A stretch of DNA of 14,744 nucleotides from Sphingomonadaceae bacterium (GTDB lineage: Bacteria > Pseudomonadota > Alphaproteobacteria > Sphingomonadales > Sphingomonadaceae), in the NCBI GenBank assembly GCA_016742125.1, contig JACVCM010000078.1:1-14744 (forward strand). Direction: 5' to 3'. The translations under genes were made by a program, and so were the position numbers. Shown in pieces: positions 13,035 through 14,744 of the stretch (position 1 is the first letter of the stretch; every line of letters starts with the position of its first letter). The notes beneath the pieces were generated by a model. The model was not told where the DNA came from. It ran no database searches and worked only from the letters and a program-made list of their open reading frames with translations.

Positions 13035-14744
13035 CCAGTTCAGGCAATTGCAAAATAATTGTCGCCATCGCGTGCCTGAAATGGCAAATCCGTTTCAGGA
13101 AAAGGGCACTCACCATTCTCACAGACGACGAACGACTGCAACTCTGCCTGGAGCGTGATCGCGTGCTGTGCGATCATGAATTTGTTCGTTCGCCGGTCAT
13201 GGCAAAGCTGTTGCGGTTCTTGGTCGACCATCGGCTTTCCGAGAATCCCCAGCGATTGAAGGCTTACACAATCGCTGTCGACGCTTTGGGACGCAGCGAT
13301 GGGATCGATACGCAGTTGGACAGCTATCCCCGGGTTCAGGTAGGCCGACTGAGACGCATGCTCGACAGTTTTTATGCACGCAACGGGGGTGCGTCGCGGC
13401 TGAGCATTCCGCATGGCCGGTATGAGATTAGCCTGGTTTCCAATGGGCTCGAAGCGCCCCCGCCTCCAACGGCTTCAGACCGCCTCGATTTTCATTGGGA
13501 CGGATTTACCCCGCGTTCCGAAGCCCCAGCCAAGCCTCCCGGTGCACTTGACCGATTGATCGCTTTGCGGCGACCACGGAAGCGCTCGATACAGATCGCC
13601 CTGGCTGCAATCGCTGGTGCCATCGTCTTAGGTTTCTGGCTTTGGCCCGGCCCCTCTCCGCGGCAAGGCTATCCGGAAATTGTTATCGCTGCACCCAACG
13701 GCTCGATCAATAATCCCAACAAAGTCCAGGCCCAAGCCATTCAGAGCTATCTCCAAGAAGCGATCGAGCGCTTTGATCAGGTGAAGGTGTTTGAAAAATT
13801 GCCGGCGGCGACCGACGCGTCGCAATATCGGCTCGAGACGCTCTTCGTCGACACCGATACAAGCCTTATGCAGCTTCGGCTGGTTGATGCCAGGACGAGC
13901 GAGGTCGTTTGGGCCAAAAGGATCGAACTGGCGCACGACGGGAATGTGCAAGACAATCTGGCAAAGGCGATAGTCGAGATCATAGCGCCTTATGGCGTGA
14001 TCGCGCAGCGTGAGTTGGCCAAACACCGCAACGACTTCGGCCCTGGATATCCGTGCTTGCTGCAATTTCACACCTATATGCGGTATCGCGAATTGACCGG
14101 TTTGACGCGATCGCTGGATTGTCTCGAAAGATCGGTGAACCAGTTTCCAGGCGATGCCTATTTGCTGGCGATGCTTGCCACGGCGAAGAATATCTCCGGG
14201 CAGATTGCGCGTGACCCCAAAGCGATATCGCAGGGACGGCAATTGGCGGCGCGAGCAGCCAGACTTGAACCGACAAACGCTGCAGCCAGCTTTGCCGTTG
14301 CACAAAATGCCTTTTTCGAGCGCGACTGCCGCAGAGGCGTTGCATGGGGCCAACGTGCCGTCGATCTCAATCCGCTGAATTCAAGGATCATGGGGTATCT
14401 CGGCATGTACATGCTGGGATGCCGGATGTCCGAGGGCGAGGGATATGCTGTTCGTGCGCTGGAGATGGACCCTAATGTCGATCTGGCAATAGCTGCGACC
14501 GTTGCCGCGCAAAAGATACAGCGCGGCGATGCGCTTGGCGCACAGCAACTGTCATTGAAATATCTTGCACTCGCTCAAAAGCATGAGCCGGGTCTGGAGC
14601 TGACATATGTTTTGTCCACCGCTTTGCTCGGCGATAAAGTCAGGGCACGCAAGGCATGGGCCAAGCTGGCGGGGCGTTACGGACTATCGGCCAAGGCTAC
14701 GCCGCGCGAAGTGATGAGCAAATGGATTGCGAACCCAGATTTGC
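12977..14744 (+). CDS. Membrane protein: winged-helix-like domain, TolB-N-like domain, TPR-like repeats (runs off window)
   Basis: One open frame runs from before 13082 to the window end. From about 13118 it reads LTDDERLQLCLERDRVL, then SPVMAKLLRFLVDHRLSE, RLKAYTIAVDALGRSDGID, and RVQVGRLRRMLDSFYARNG with a closing RLSIPHGRYEISL. This matches the winged-helix-like N-terminal region found in many alphaproteobacterial cyclase- or TPR-type regulators. A membrane segment follows (about 13586-13648), then a TolB-N-like domain (13660-14000) and TPR-like helices (14040 on: LDCLERSVNQFPGDAYLLAM, AVDLNPLN, ALEMDPN). So it is probably a CadC-style one-component regulator with a periplasmic sensor. The start is unclear: ATG 12977 overlaps the PAS gene and adds about 46 unconserved residues. 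The family start fits best at ATT 13115, which has AAAAGGG 8 bases ahead. GTG 13163 would cut the domain. The stop is beyond the window. Confidence 0.75.
   Translation, partial: MLGRFDEANAAYAKKPSSLASSGNCKIIVAIACLKWQIRFRKRALTILTDDERLQLCLERDRVLCDHEFVRSPVMAKLLRFLVDHRLSENPQRLKAYTIAVDALGRSDGIDTQLDSYPRVQVGRLRRMLDSFYARNGGASRLSIPHGRYEISLVSNGLEAPPPPTASDRLDFHWDGFTPRSEAPAKPPGALDRLIALRRPRKRSIQIALAAIAGAIVLGFWLWPGPSPRQGYPEIVIAAPNGSINNPNKVQAQAIQSYLQEAIERFDQVKVFEKLPAATDASQYRLETLFVDTDTSLMQLRLVDARTSEVVWAKRIELAHDGNVQDNLAKAIVEIIAPYGVIAQRELAKHRNDFGPGYPCLLQFHTYMRYRELTGLTRSLDCLERSVNQFPGDAYLLAMLATAKNISGQIARDPKAISQGRQLAARAARLEPTNAAASFAVAQNAFFERDCRRGVAWGQRAVDLNPLNSRIMGYLGMYMLGCRMSEGEGYAVRALEMDPNVDLAIAATVAAQKIQRGDALGAQQLSLKYLALAQKHEPGLELTYVLSTALLGDKVRARKAWAKLAGRYGLSAKATPREVMSKWIANPDL

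Overview
The window looks like chromosome or large-plasmid DNA of a high-GC alphaproteobacterium, most probably a sphingomonad (Sphingomonas/Sphingobium/Novosphingobium type). Reasons: a TonB-dependent receptor next to short-chain dehydrogenases and an acyl-CoA dehydrogenase, a kinase-like phosphotransferase of the kind common in sphingomonad catabolic clusters, and a small palindromic element with an AGCCTGTCGA core like the abundant sphingomonad intergenic palindromes. The taxon is inferred from gene style only; there is no rRNA or other marker.

Region 1 (1-6469, all + strand) is a catabolic and uptake block: an acyl-CoA dehydrogenase whose N-terminus is cut by an in-frame TAG, an SDR, a promoter-like gap, a complete TonB receptor, an APH-fold phosphotransferase 11 bp downstream, and a second SDR overlapping the phosphotransferase stop by 7 bp. 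The likely theme is import of a hydrophobic substrate followed by CoA-linked oxidation; the substrate cannot be read from the sequence.

Region 2 (6470-10115) is decayed, mobile-element-rich DNA. It holds the C-terminal tail of a second phosphotransferase split by a 119-bp TA-flanked miniature element, a short AT-richer ORF, a 1.44-kb IS3-family copy with two apparent frameshift lesions and a 3-bp target duplication, about 500 bp with no convincing gene, a LysR effector domain that has lost its DNA-binding half, and the truncated end of an IS630-family element that beheaded it.

Region 3 (10116-10479) has no convincing gene but contains at least six short, mostly perfect hairpins in a row, unrelated to one another in sequence. 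This is the most unexplained structure in the window. It leads into Region 4.

Region 4 (10480-14744, + strand) is a compact locus: a small secreted protein, a secreted protein with a DUF11-like beta-sandwich, a tandem-PilZ protein that starts on the base after the previous stop, a membrane-anchored lone PAS domain, and a membrane protein with an N-terminal winged-helix-like domain, a TolB-N-like domain and TPR-like helices that runs off the window. It could be a cell-surface or envelope module tied to c-di-GMP and to a one-component membrane regulator; no defined system of this composition is known to me, so its function is inference.
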